From positions 124,001 to 188,000 of the forward strand of contig NZ_JAHCTB010000001.1 of the NCBI RefSeq assembly GCF_018476645.1: a DNA stretch of 64,000 nucleotides. The letters are read 5' to 3'. This stretch comes from Aequorivita echinoideorum (GTDB taxonomy: Bacteria; Bacteroidota; Bacteroidia; Flavobacteriales; Flavobacteriaceae). The notes below the pieces were generated by a model. It was not told where the DNA came from and searched no databases. It was given only the letters and a program-made list of their open reading frames with translations. This document shows, piece by piece, positions 1 to 8,444 of the stretch. A program made the translations under genes and the position numbers. Numbering within the stretch: position 1 is the first letter of the stretch; every line of letters starts with the position of its first letter.

Positions 1-603
1 TCTGTCATAACCGCTTCTTTTAATATTCTCGTCCCACGCTTTAATCTGTGCTTCCCTTTCCTTCTTCATTTTTTCAAAAGATTCCGGGGTGGCGAATTCT
101 TCCCAATTATCATCCGGCCTTCCCGTAGGTTGCTTCATAGCTACCATCACAAATTTTCCCTTCACATTAGGCAACCAATTTTTAAATGAAATGGAATCTT
201 TTATTTCCGGTAGTATCATCACTTCCGCAGTTATACCTTTAGATGATGTTCCAGGATTCCAGGCAAGTTGTGTTCCATCCAAGGTCTGAATTCGTGGATA
301 CACCATGTCAATATGCGTAATGCCACGCTGCCATCCTCTCCACTCGCCCCATTTTTGGTTTTCGGCATCTATTCCCCAGCTTCTGTATTTTGCCACTGCC
401 CAATCGTTAGCCTGCTTCATTTGCGGCGTTCCCACTAAACGTGGGCCAATGTTATCCAAAAGTTCGTGCGCCAAATTTTCAAGTTGCGAATTTTCGTAGG
501 CTTCTTTTTGGATGTTTTCAATTACTGTATTTTTTTCCTGTGAAATGACTGAAAGTGTTCCCAATAAGAAAAATGCACAATTGCGAAGAAATGTTTTTTT
601 CAT
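1..603 (-). CDS. M28-family (carboxypeptidase Q-like) metallopeptidase, 3' end off window
   Basis: The window holds the first 201 codons of a gene that runs off the left edge. Translation starts at the ATG at 603 with a signal peptide (MKKTFLRNCAFFLLGTLSVI, then SQ), so the product is exported. Residues 45-60 read AHELLDNIGPRLVGTP, the typical entry of Bacteroidota M28 zinc aminopeptidases and carboxypeptidase Q-like proteins. The stretch that follows (GKFVMVAMKQP and onward) resembles the protease-associated domain often inserted before the catalytic part. The zinc ligands would lie outside the window, so activity cannot be judged. Family assignment is from the N-terminal motif only; a related PA-domain peptidase is the main alternative. 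Confidence 0.75.
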   Translation of the reverse strand, partial: MKKTFLRNCAFFLLGTLSVISQEKNTVIENIQKEAYENSQLENLAHELLDNIGPRLVGTPQMKQANDWAVAKYRSWGIDAENQKWGEWRGWQRGITHIDMVYPRIQTLDGTQLAWNPGTSSKGITAEVMILPEIKDSISFKNWLPNVKGKFVMVAMKQPTGRPDDNWEEFATPESFEKMKKEREAQIKAWDENIKRSGYDR

Positions 604-697
604 AGTATGATTTTTAAAGGCTTATTTTTCAGAAATGAAATCTAAAACTACAATTTTTCTGAGGAATTTCTGGAAGAATTAAACGTTTGCCAAACAA

Positions 698-734
698 AAA
701 AGCCGTTCAAAAACATCATTTTTGAATGGCTTTT
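698..734. terminator. Bidirectional intrinsic terminator
   Basis: An AAAAGCC(G)TTCAAAAA arm pairs with TTTTTGAATGGCTTTT around a short ATC loop, with an A run on one side and a T run on the other. It lies 22 bp past the stop of the minus-strand DUF302 gene, so it most likely ends that transcript before the peptidase gene. Confidence 0.7.
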
Positions 735-755
735 AATCAGAAGATATTTTCCTAT

Positions 756-1664
756 TTAGTTGGCAGCATCAATGGCTAGGCCTTCCAGCGTGCTTTTTAT
801 GGTATTGATATTTTCAGCATTGTCATTTATATTATGGCGTACTGCCAAATAAGGCGGATTGTTGTACGAAATATTTACCGTTCCATTTTCATCTTGCCAA
901 ACTAGCATTTTTTGCGGCAAATCGATACCGGTGGTCTGCGCACTGCGCATCAACGGCGTTCCTAGGCTGGGGTTGCCAAAAATAATCAATTTTGTAGGGC
1001 GCAGCGTCAAACCTACGGATTGGGCGTTTAATTGGTGATCAACTTCAGCGATTATGTTCAAATTCGTATTATCTGAAATTGCATTTCGTAAATTATTGTA
1101 CGTTGTAGCAAAATCATTGTTGCTTACAAGTGTTATACTGCCTTGCCTGTTTGTAATTCCAGAACTTGAATTTTCTGAAACGGTAGCGTTAGTTGCTCCT
1201 TCGGTGAAATTGGAAAGCGCGGTCCCCAGTTGCTGCAAAGTTGAAGCCCCGCCAACGCCAGCATGCCTCGCCGAAAGATATGCCGTACTGTTGTAAGCCA
1301 CAAAAACATTATTGCTGCTGTTTTGGTAAACCAACATTTTTTGGGGTAAATCCAATCCAGCTAATTGGTTGGCTTGCATCAAAGGCGTTCCCACGGCAGG
1401 ATTTCCAAAAATGATGAGACGCGTATTGCCCAAATCCTGTCCGGTGCTCTGTGCATTTGCGGTATGGTTAACTTCAGCAACAATATTTACATTATTATTT
1501 GCCTGTATTGCATTCCGAAGACTGTTATAGGTAGTTGTAAAATCTTGTGTGCTTAGCGAATATCCCAATCCCGGAGCAGTGGGATTTGTAATAACGACGC
1601 CATCATCGTCATTACTGCAAGAGAAAAATAGCGCTACGGCCGCGAGCAATAAAATACGTTTCAT
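756..1664 (-). CDS. Tandem DUF302 lipoprotein
   Basis: A 302-residue lipoprotein. A short hydrophobic leader ends in the lipobox LFFSC, with Cys16 as the lipidation site, followed by an acidic SNDDDG stretch typical of surface or outer-membrane retained lipoproteins in this phylum. Two DUF302 domains follow, at about residues 40-150 and 180-290. They are recognisable as copies of each other by NAQS-G, LIIFGNP--GTPLM and DLPQKMLV in both. DUF302 proteins have no firm biochemical role. Most family members carry one domain, so the tandem form is a duplication. The gene is monocistronic, with a terminator just downstream. It lacks the palindromic operator seen before the next five transcription units. 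Confidence 0.85.
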   Translation of the reverse strand: MKRILLLAAVALFFSCSNDDDGVVITNPTAPGLGYSLSTQDFTTTYNSLRNAIQANNNVNIVAEVNHTANAQSTGQDLGNTRLIIFGNPAVGTPLMQANQLAGLDLPQKMLVYQNSSNNVFVAYNSTAYLSARHAGVGGASTLQQLGTALSNFTEGATNATVSENSSSGITNRQGSITLVSNNDFATTYNNLRNAISDNTNLNIIAEVDHQLNAQSVGLTLRPTKLIIFGNPSLGTPLMRSAQTTGIDLPQKMLVWQDENGTVNISYNNPPYLAVRHNINDNAENINTIKSTLEGLAIDAAN

Positions 1665-1813
1665 AATCAGGTTTTGTTAGGGTTTAGAAATTAATTTGGT
1701 AAAATTAGCTTCACTGAAAAGGTTTCAGATTAGTATTATAAAACATTTAACAGCATACTAACGACAAAAAAACCTAAATATTAGCCTCTCAATCTATGGA
1801 GAGATATCAAAAT

Positions 1814-2461
1814 CTAAATAATGTTATGATTTTTTGCTTTCTGTACCGCTTCAATTTTACTGTGCACCTGTAGTTTTTTGTAGATATTTTCAATGTGTTT
1901 GCGAACCGTGCTAGGGGAAAGAAAAAGATTTTCGGCAATTATGGTGTAGCTCAATCCCTTGCTTAATTGTTCGAGTACCTCAATTTCTCGCATTGATAAT
2001 GAAATTTCTTCCTTATCAGTACTATTCTGAATATCAATGGGATTTCGCAATAATTTTAAGGTCTTCATTGCGATGGAAGGATTCATTGCCGCGCCACCGC
2101 TCAGGGTCTCCTGTATGCCGTTGTACAATTCCTGAGGATTTATTTCCTTCAGCAGATAACCATCTGCGCCAGCCTTGATGGCGTTGAAAATATGCTCATC
2201 ATTATCAAAAGCAGTGAGCATTATAATTTTGATATGCGGATATTTTTGCTTGACAATTTGAGTGGTTTCAATACCATTGAGTACTGGCATTTCAATATCC
2301 ATTAAAATAAGATCGAGGTTGTGGCTTTCTTGCAATTTTGTCAACAACTCACTCCCGTTCATAGATGTGTGTTTCACTGAAATTTCATCAAAAAAGGACA
2401 ATTTTTCCTTTACGGCGTGAATTAAAAAGGTATTGTCATCTACAATCGCAATCTTGAGCAT
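1814..2461 (-). CDS. LuxR/NarL-family response regulator
   Basis: A 215-residue two-component regulator. The receiver domain occupies residues 1-120, with the acidic pocket D8/D9, phospho-acceptor Asp55 (LILMD), switch Thr83 and Lys105. A LuxR-type helix-turn-helix covers about 150-212, including SMREIEVLEQLSKGLSYTII and STVRKHIENIYKKL. It lies 74 bp downstream of its probable partner kinase but has its own promoter. A 20-bp palindrome at 2521-2540 overlaps the kinase stop codon and is the same element that precedes the kinase operon and three exported-protein genes. NarL-type DNA-binding domains dimerise on inverted repeats, so I infer that this protein binds these sites and controls its own synthesis. 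That binding is an inference. Confidence 0.93.
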   Translation of the reverse strand: MLKIAIVDDNTFLIHAVKEKLSFFDEISVKHTSMNGSELLTKLQESHNLDLILMDIEMPVLNGIETTQIVKQKYPHIKIIMLTAFDNDEHIFNAIKAGADGYLLKEINPQELYNGIQETLSGGAAMNPSIAMKTLKLLRNPIDIQNSTDKEEISLSMREIEVLEQLSKGLSYTIIAENLFLSPSTVRKHIENIYKKLQVHSKIEAVQKAKNHNII

Positions 2462-2491
2462 AACAGGCTAGTTAGTTGTTTTAAAGATAGT

Positions 2492-2540
2492 TAAATTTAA
2501 GCTGGAATGTCTATTTCATAAATAAGACAATTGCCTTATT
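2492..2540 (-). promoter_or_regulatory. Palindromic operator plus -7 box of the response regulator gene (copy 1 of 5)
   Basis: The palindrome AATAAGACAATTGCCTTATT (plus-strand reading) is at 2521-2540. Reading the minus strand, exactly 21 bp follow before TAAATTTA (2492-2499), a TAnnTTTR -7 box, 30 bp ahead of the start codon. No TTG -33 element is seen at normal spacing. The palindrome abuts that position, as expected for an activator-dependent promoter. Confidence 0.7.
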
Positions 2541-4308
2541 TCTTTATTATAAGCGTTACCGAAGTTCCTTTTTCTGGAGTTGATGCAATTTTTATGTCTG
2601 CATTTATATCGCTTGCTCTTTTCCTCATATTATTTAAACCGTTGCCGCCCGAGCTGTTTTTTTCATCGAAACCAGTTCCGTTGTCTGAAATTTTTAATAC
2701 AAATTTTTCATCTTTGGCTTCAATTAAAACCTTTATTTCTGAAGCTTCGGCGTATTTCAGCGCATTGTTGACCGCTTCTTGGATTATCCTGTAAATATTC
2801 ATTCCCTCTACCGAAGTAAAAAGATGATTTTTATTCACAGTGGATGCAATTTCAAAAGTAAAATTGGTCTTTTCCGAAGCAATTCTGGCGTGTTCAATAA
2901 AGTTTGAAATGCGTGCCTGCAAATCTTCAAACGTTATGTGCTCCTTGTTCATCGCCCAAATAGTATCGCGCAATTCATAAATGGTCTGCGAGGTAAAACT
3001 GCTGATTGCGGAAAGCTTGTTACCCAATTTTTCACTGATATCCGTAAAACCAAATTTTAAATTATCGATACTTGAAATAATGAAGGTAAGCTGCGCGCCA
3101 ATATTATCGTGAAGATCGCGCGAAATGCGCAACCGCTGTTCCTGCAATTTATTTTGGGTCTCGATTTTTGCCAAAGCCGATTTAAGTTCAGCTTCTTTTT
3201 GAAATTGGCGGTTCTTCAATTTTTGTTGATTGTAAAGCAAATACCCCAAAAGCCCAAGAAGAAAGGCCAACCCCAAACTTCCGAAAATAAAGGTGTTTTT
3301 GCGGCGCACTTCCAAATCCTTTTCTGCTAGTTGCGCACGTTGTTTCAGGATTTCATTTTGTTTCTTTTTGGTTTCGTACTCAACATTTAGGGCTGCAATT
3401 TTTTCCTTCACCTTAATGCTGTGCACACTATCTTTTACCGCAGAATATTGTTCAAAATAATAGAGCGCGGAATCTGTGTTATTCAATTTTTTATAAATAT
3501 CTGAAAGCAATTTATAATTATACTGCGTCAGATTCTTATACTGCTTTTTTATTGAAATAGGCAACGATTGGTGCACTAATGGAATGGCATTGTTCCATTT
3601 TTCCTCTGCCATAAAAACCTCTCCCAGTTGTGTGTAATTTTCCGCAATGCCCAGCGAATCTGCCCAAAGCAGGCGCTGATTTAATGATCGATTGAAAAAT
3701 TCCCGCGATTTCTCAAAATTTCCCTGCAAGCCGTAAACGCCAGCCATATTGCTCCAGCTGTATGGTATGCCAATGGTGTCATTGTGCCGTTGTTTTATCG
3801 CCAGCCCCTTTTCAAAATAATACAGCGCGCTGTCCAATTCTTGATTTATTTCCTTTAATACGCCATAGTTATTATATACATCCTTTAAAATCGTGTCCAA
3901 TTTATTTTGCTCGGCAATCGCTTTGCCTTTTTGCATGGTTTTCATTGCCTTTTCCAAATCATTATATTTCATGGAATAACCGGATTCTGCGTAAAAATCT
4001 GCAATTCTATCCATCAAATTCAGTTTTTCATAGATGGCAATTGCCTTGATGGAATTTTCCGTGCTCAAATCATATTTTCCCTGATATCCATAGACCAAAC
4101 TCAACTGAAAATAGGCATCTGCCTCGCCTTTTTCGTACTTAATCCTGTTGGCTCTTTCTGCGTTTTTCTTAAAAATAGCTACGATGGAATCCTGCGGAAT
4201 GTTAAGGCCCTGCACGTACAATTTATTGATGGAATCAATCTTTTGCCGGTTCTGGGCGTGATTTTGAAATGAAATGAAAAAACAACAAACCAATAAAAAT
4301 CGAAGCAT
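2536..4308 (-). CDS. TPR sensor histidine kinase (HisKA_3 type)
   Basis: A 590-residue membrane kinase. It has a signal peptide (to about residue 19), periplasmic tetratricopeptide repeats (about 55-300), a short coiled coil, one transmembrane helix (339-359), then a HisKA_3 dimerisation domain with His400 in ISRDLHDNIGAQL. The HATPase domain follows, with the N box near 506-520 and the G boxes DNGTGF (about 542) and GGNGLNNM (about 554). The architecture fits kinases that pair with NarL-type regulators, and the regulator gene follows 74 bp downstream. It is preceded by a small membrane-protein gene with only 4 bp between them, so the two should be co-transcribed from the operator-promoter at 4588-4636. 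The ligand is unknown. The TPR region suggests a protein or peptide signal in the periplasm. Confidence 0.92.
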   Translation of the reverse strand: MLRFLLVCCFFISFQNHAQNRQKIDSINKLYVQGLNIPQDSIVAIFKKNAERANRIKYEKGEADAYFQLSLVYGYQGKYDLSTENSIKAIAIYEKLNLMDRIADFYAESGYSMKYNDLEKAMKTMQKGKAIAEQNKLDTILKDVYNNYGVLKEINQELDSALYYFEKGLAIKQRHNDTIGIPYSWSNMAGVYGLQGNFEKSREFFNRSLNQRLLWADSLGIAENYTQLGEVFMAEEKWNNAIPLVHQSLPISIKKQYKNLTQYNYKLLSDIYKKLNNTDSALYYFEQYSAVKDSVHSIKVKEKIAALNVEYETKKKQNEILKQRAQLAEKDLEVRRKNTFIFGSLGLAFLLGLLGYLLYNQQKLKNRQFQKEAELKSALAKIETQNKLQEQRLRISRDLHDNIGAQLTFIISSIDNLKFGFTDISEKLGNKLSAISSFTSQTIYELRDTIWAMNKEHITFEDLQARISNFIEHARIASEKTNFTFEIASTVNKNHLFTSVEGMNIYRIIQEAVNNALKYAEASEIKVLIEAKDEKFVLKISDNGTGFDEKNSSGGNGLNNMRKRASDINADIKIASTPEKGTSVTLIIKK

Positions 4309-4312
4309 AGTC

Positions 4313-4564
4313 TTACGGAATATTTAGTTGAATTACTCTTTGTACAAACAATGCTTCAGCCAAATTGTATTTCAAAAAATGATACTTATCCAAATTTTCA
4401 TTTCTGAAAAAAATCTGGGTTTTATTTTGATTGATTGAATTTTCAAGCGAAGCAATTTCAACCGAATGCCATTTTTTGAGCGATTTATTCTTCCAATTAA
4501 AAAAGAGCAAAATGCCCAAAAGCAAAGCCGAAAAAATTCCTATTAAAAGAAACGTACCCACCAT
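4313..4564 (-). CDS. Small membrane protein ahead of the TPR kinase
   Basis: An 83-residue product with one N-terminal transmembrane helix (about residues 3-23, LLIGIFSALLLGILLFF) and a basic, mostly polar tail. I do not recognise a family. Support for its being real comes from context: it starts with ATG, ends 4 bp before the kinase start, and is the first gene after a conserved operator-promoter element that also precedes four other genes. It could be an accessory or anchoring partner of the kinase, but nothing in the sequence proves this. Confidence 0.6.
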   Translation of the reverse strand: MVGTFLLIGIFSALLLGILLFFNWKNKSLKKWHSVEIASLENSINQNKTQIFFRNENLDKYHFLKYNLAEALFVQRVIQLNIP

Positions 4565-4587
4565 CCTGAAGATTAATTATTCAATTA

Positions 4588-4636
4588 TAAATATATAGAA
4601 TTACTGAAAATAAATAAATAGGGCAAATGCCGTATA
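4588..4636 (-). promoter_or_regulatory. Palindromic operator plus -7 box of the kinase operon (copy 2 of 5)
   Basis: The palindrome AATAGGGCAAATGCCGTATA is at 4617-4636, the least perfect copy (CAAATG centre). On the minus strand 21 bp follow, then TATATTTA (4588-4595), a TAnnTTTR box 23 bp before the ATG at 4564. Confidence 0.65.
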
Positions 4637-4640
4637 AAAA

Positions 4641-4663
4641 AGAACCCCGCGGAAACCGCGGGG
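4641..4663 (-). terminator. Intrinsic terminator of the PQQ-like propeller gene
   Basis: CCCCGCGG and CCGCGGGG form a perfect 8-bp G+C stem with an AAA loop at 4645-4663. On the minus strand the stem is followed by TTCTTTTTT. It lies 60 bp past the stop of the gene at 4724-6598 and just before the operator of the next unit. Confidence 0.85.
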
Positions 4664-4723
4664 CCTTTATAAACCGTTAACGCTCCTCACTTCATCGACG
4701 GTTTCTCTAAAAATATTGGCTAA

Positions 4724-6598
4724 CTATATTTTAAGGTCGTATGCGTAGATACTGTTATTGTCCGCTTTATAATATAGAATGCCGCCTATTTCATCTACAA
4801 TATATTCCGGTTGTTTATCCTTCAGGATTATTTCTTTGGATTTTTGTCCAGAATCCTTGCTTACTTTTACCAGGCCTACTCCGTCATCCAGTTTTGTTAA
4901 GATAAATTGGTCATTTTGCGTAGCGGCAGTTGCCTTGAAGCGTTTTAGCATTTCAGCCACAGAGGCACCACTTGCGGCAGCCATGCCGTCACCCAATTTT
5001 TTGTATCGTTCGCCCTCATCCGTTAAACTGCCTAGGCTATTTCTGTTTTTATTGGCTGCATCGTAGGCTGCAACGGCAGTTGTAGCGGTAGCAACGGCAG
5101 CAACTCCAGCCAGTATTGCTCCAAATGCACTTTTTCCGGGAGCGCGGTAATATTCTTTCCACATTTCAGATCCATCGGTATTTACCATTGCCATATTCTG
5201 TGAACTTGAAAGGAATATGCCTCCATCACGAACCTCAACACTGCTGGGCGCTTCCTTTCCTTCAAATTTTGTCTTGGCCAATTCGGTCACGTTGCCGGAG
5301 TTGGCGTCCACAGCCATCAGGCTTTCATCTGCACTAATCAAATAACGGCTGTTCTTTTTGTCATACGCCACGCCCACGGCATCTGCACGCTTGTATTTCA
5401 ATGGTTTTTCCCAGACCGCTTCACCTGTGGAGAGGTTTACAATATTGGCGTCTTCAGATGTTATATAAATCAAACCCTGCGGAGTATGTGCCATCGTCAT
5501 AATATTTTCGCCAGTTTTAAGTGGCTTTTTGAAAAGTGTTTTCCCATCAAATGAAATTTTATTGATTCCGCCTTCATATATTCCGAATAGAATTCCGTCT
5601 TCCATAACATAAAAGTGCTGTACGTATCCTTTTGTCTTCGGAGCTTTTTCCCATAAATCCTCACCAGTTGAGGCGCTGAGCATCGCAATTTCAGATTCAT
5701 TTTTTTGTGAAAAAATACTGCCGCTGCCGCCATCGCTTTTGTTGCTCACCACTGCAAGCCCTTGCGGTAAAATTTCGAAATTGGCAACTTGCCCCTTTAC
5801 TTTTTGCGAATCTTTCCAGAGTTCAGCTCCAGTTGCGCTGAGTTTGTAAATTTCAGTATTGGTTCCGCTGGGATTGGTCTCGAAAGCGTAAATTTCCTTT
5901 TCTGAAGCATCTGCTACCAACCAATTTACATTTTTGATCTTATTTTCCCACAGCACATCGCCGGTCTGTGCTTTTTTTGCAATAATGCCTTGCGAAGTTG
6001 GAATTACCAATATATCCTTTAGCATGGCCGGCCTGCCGGTTACCTCATATATTTTGGCTATACCTACGCGGGTGGGGTCATCCAGATTAAAACGATAATC
6101 TTCCTTGCCAGTATTAAGATCATAAACGGCTACCTGCTGTGCGTATTTTTCTTTTGAAGTGCGCTGGCCCGCAACAAAAAGTTTGTTCTGTGGCATAAAT
6201 ACCTCCACGGTATTAGCTAGTTTCCAGCCGTTTTCCTCAGTGCTAAAAAGCACTTTTCCGCTCATATAATCTATTACCGCTTTTTTGGCAGTAAGATTGG
6301 CAAAACCCCCTTGGGCTACAATTACATAAGGTGCGTTTGGCACAAAAGTCAATTCTTCCGGCTTTACGCGGCCGTATGTAGTAAAATTGAACAACAGTTG
6401 GTTGCTACCTGGTTTTATCCCCACAAGACCATCATTGGTAGCAACAACCATTGTTCCTCCTTGCGTTAAACTCATTTCGTTAATTTTGGCACCGGTGTCG
6501 TATCGATAATTTGGTTCCTCGGCGCGCTGGGCGCTTGCAACCGTAGTTGCCAACAATGCGGCAAATAATGTGTTTTTAATAAATGTAAAAGTTTTCAT
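4724..6598 (-). CDS. Exported PQQ-like beta-propeller protein
   Basis: A 624-residue exported protein. I start it at the ATG at 6598, because this gives a clean signal peptide (MKTFTFIKNTLFAALLATTV, cleaved near ASAQ). A start 60 bp upstream would put extra residues before it and overlap the promoter. The body is a chain of WD/PQQ-like repeats (for example VYDLNTGKEDYR, AKKAQTGDVLWE, LSASTGEDLWE, NLSTGEAVWEKP), predicted to fold as a beta-propeller. A glycine/alanine-rich hydrophobic segment near residues 505-530 (GAILAGVAAVATATTAVAAY) interrupts the propeller and could be a membrane or loop insertion. No quinone-dehydrogenase catalytic residues were identified, so a structural or binding role is more likely than an enzyme. 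It carries its own copy of the conserved operator. Confidence 0.85.
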   Translation of the reverse strand: MKTFTFIKNTLFAALLATTVASAQRAEEPNYRYDTGAKINEMSLTQGGTMVVATNDGLVGIKPGSNQLLFNFTTYGRVKPEELTFVPNAPYVIVAQGGFANLTAKKAVIDYMSGKVLFSTEENGWKLANTVEVFMPQNKLFVAGQRTSKEKYAQQVAVYDLNTGKEDYRFNLDDPTRVGIAKIYEVTGRPAMLKDILVIPTSQGIIAKKAQTGDVLWENKIKNVNWLVADASEKEIYAFETNPSGTNTEIYKLSATGAELWKDSQKVKGQVANFEILPQGLAVVSNKSDGGSGSIFSQKNESEIAMLSASTGEDLWEKAPKTKGYVQHFYVMEDGILFGIYEGGINKISFDGKTLFKKPLKTGENIMTMAHTPQGLIYITSEDANIVNLSTGEAVWEKPLKYKRADAVGVAYDKKNSRYLISADESLMAVDANSGNVTELAKTKFEGKEAPSSVEVRDGGIFLSSSQNMAMVNTDGSEMWKEYYRAPGKSAFGAILAGVAAVATATTAVAAYDAANKNRNSLGSLTDEGERYKKLGDGMAAASGASVAEMLKRFKATAATQNDQFILTKLDDGVGLVKVSKDSGQKSKEIILKDKQPEYIVDEIGGILYYKADNNSIYAYDLKI

Positions 6599-6627
6599 AA
6601 TCGTGGAATTAAAAGTTGTTGATGTTT

Positions 6628-6676
6628 CAAAAATGCGATAAATAGCTATTGGTTTCAATAGGGCAATTGCCTTAAA
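6628..6676 (-). promoter_or_regulatory. Palindromic operator plus -7 box of the propeller gene (copy 3 of 5)
   Basis: The palindrome AATAGGGCAATTGCCTTAAA is at 6657-6676. On the minus strand 21 bp follow, then CATTTTTG (6628-6635), seven of eight matches to TAnnTTTG, 29 bp before the ATG at 6598. The palindrome ends 1 bp from the stop codon of the next gene upstream. Confidence 0.68.
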
Positions 6677-6677
6677 A

Positions 6678-8177
6678 TTAGTTTTTTAAAATCTGTATTG
6701 TTTCGATGTTACCATCAGCTTTAATTGTTAACAAATATGTGCCTACATTGCCAAATAGTGGAAAGTAAACTTGGTTTGAATTTTGGAATTTTTTAGATCC
6801 TAAATTTCTTCCCAACATATCATACTGAATTACTTCAATTTGGGAATAATTATTTTTTGAAGAAATTGTAATAGAATTTTCAGCGGGAATGGGAAATGCC
6901 ACAAAAGAATTAGCTATTTCTGATGTATTCGTACCCAAAACACCACCTTCATAAACTCGCACCACACCAGAATTTGTATTGGAAGCACTTGCTAGTGGTG
7001 AGCTTATGGCAACCGTCTCACCATCCGCGGAAAGCGAAGTGTAATATCCAAAAAATTCAAAATCCATTGAACCCTGAATATCACTATCCACTTGTAACCA
7101 TGTATTGTCAACCAATTTAAATATGCGCGCATGCCCTCTATATTCACCTCCTCCAGGATTTTGAACAGAACCCATAACTATAGTTTCCCCATCTGCCGAC
7201 AAAGCCATGGACCAACCGCCATTATCAAAATCATTTTCTCCAACTATGGACTGGCCTTTCTGTACCCAAGAATTTCCGTCCCAATCGTAAGCACGTATTT
7301 CTCCTCTATCATTTCCATGGTGCCAAGCGGAGGCTGCTACCCTATTGCCATCCTCCGAAAATCCCAAAGAATACCCAAACCAATCGGTTTCTTCAGTACC
7401 AGTAAGGTCTGAACCCATTTGTTGCCAATCTGTACCATCCCATTGAAAAATTCTAACATTCCCCGCATCCGTTGCCACATTGTCATTTAAATGTGAACCA
7501 ACGGCAATTCGTGTCCCGTCTCCAGACAGTTTCAGAGAAAATCCTAAATAATCGTCCGTTCCCTGCCCGGTAATAGCTGTGCCCATTTGCACCCAATTAC
7601 TGCCATTAAATTCAAAAATACTCACCTCACCCAGGTGTGTTCCAGCCGGACCAGCAAGTGGAGCACTTACAGCTACCCGATTACCATCGTTGGAAATAGA
7701 GACTGTCCAACCAAAATTATCACCATTAAAAAGACCGTCAATGGTGCTTCCTACCATTTCCCAGGTGGAGCCATTCCATTCCATAATGGTTACCTGCCCC
7801 GTGAAATTTCCATTGGCAGTAGTTATAAATGTGGTACCAAAAGCTATTCTGTTTCCATTGGGTGTTATCGCAACTCCGTGTCCCAATTTCTCGTTGAAGC
7901 CGCTGCCATTTATGTCAGCTCCCATTTGTACCCAGTCAGTACCATTAAAGGAAAAGACCTGAACTTGTCCAGAATTTGAGCCATTTGAATCATCATTTGG
8001 CGATCCTATTACTATCTTGCTGCCATCGGCGTTCAAGGAAATGCAAAATCCGATACTGGAAGCTTCATTTCCAGAGATATCACTGCCCTTTTGCTCCCAT
8101 TGAGCGGTGCAAATAAAACTGGATAAAAAAAATGCAATTGAAATAAAAAGATAGCGACTTGTAAGATTATTTGTCAT
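6678..8177 (-). CDS. FG-GAP-like repeat protein with T9SS type A sorting domain
   Basis: A 499-residue secreted protein. I start it at the ATG at 8177 (MTNNLTSRYLFISIAFFLSS, then FICTAQ), since the frame-open ATG 30 bp upstream would add a polar leader before the signal peptide. About seven repeats of roughly 50 residues follow, each with a core like SLSADGSKIVIGSP and a W-Q-G segment. These are FG-GAP/propeller-type repeats as in other flavobacterial exoproteins. The last 75 residues (FVAFPIPAENSITISSKN and onward, ending TIQILKN) form a type A sorting domain that directs export through the type IX secretion system. Expression is probably controlled by the operator at 8205-8253. Confidence 0.9.
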   Translation of the reverse strand: MTNNLTSRYLFISIAFFLSSFICTAQWEQKGSDISGNEASSIGFCISLNADGSKIVIGSPNDDSNGSNSGQVQVFSFNGTDWVQMGADINGSGFNEKLGHGVAITPNGNRIAFGTTFITTANGNFTGQVTIMEWNGSTWEMVGSTIDGLFNGDNFGWTVSISNDGNRVAVSAPLAGPAGTHLGEVSIFEFNGSNWVQMGTAITGQGTDDYLGFSLKLSGDGTRIAVGSHLNDNVATDAGNVRIFQWDGTDWQQMGSDLTGTEETDWFGYSLGFSEDGNRVAASAWHHGNDRGEIRAYDWDGNSWVQKGQSIVGENDFDNGGWSMALSADGETIVMGSVQNPGGGEYRGHARIFKLVDNTWLQVDSDIQGSMDFEFFGYYTSLSADGETVAISSPLASASNTNSGVVRVYEGGVLGTNTSEIANSFVAFPIPAENSITISSKNNYSQIEVIQYDMLGRNLGSKKFQNSNQVYFPLFGNVGTYLLTIKADGNIETIQILKN

Positions 8178-8204
8178 GATTTGAAAGGTATTTGGTTTGA
8201 ATTT

Positions 8205-8253
8205 CAAAATTGAAGGTTTCTAAAGAACATAACAATAAGGCAATTGACGTATT
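8205..8253 (-). promoter_or_regulatory. Palindromic operator plus -7 box of the FG-GAP gene (copy 4 of 5)
   Basis: The palindrome AATAAGGCAATTGACGTATT is at 8234-8253. On the minus strand 21 bp follow, then CAATTTTG (8205-8212), seven of eight matches to TAnnTTTG, 27 bp before the ATG at 8177. Confidence 0.72.
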
Positions 8254-8259
8254 ATCAAG

Positions 8260-8301
8260 GTAATGAGTAATGATTGATGAGTTATTAGTAATGAATGATG
8301 A
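8260..8301 (+). repeat. Degenerate heptamer tandem repeat, 6 units
   Basis: Six units in strict 7-bp register: GTAATGA, GTAATGA, TTGATGA, GTTATTA, GTAATGA, ATGATGA. It lies between an operator and the end of the upstream gene. A related 8-bp run (TTATAAAC, CCATAAAC) follows at 8322-8337. Confidence 0.7.
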
Positions 8302-8363
8302 AATTCATTTCATAAAGCATCTTATAAACCCATAAACTTTTAATCTCACCCTTTTTAACAAAA

Positions 8364-8399
8364 AAACCGGAGACCAAACTTGCGTTTCGCCCCCGGCTC
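8364..8399 (-). terminator. Probable terminator of the DUF6252-like lipoprotein gene
   Basis: On the minus strand GGAGCC pairs with GG-T-CTCC (one bulge) around a loop that contains a small AAAC/GTTT inner stem, and a run of seven T residues follows. It is 46 bp past the stop at 8445. The stem is imperfect, so the call is moderate. Confidence 0.5.
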
Positions 8400-8444
8400 C
8401 ACGTAAAAACCTCAACACCTGAGATTTTCTTTGATGTGGGAAGA

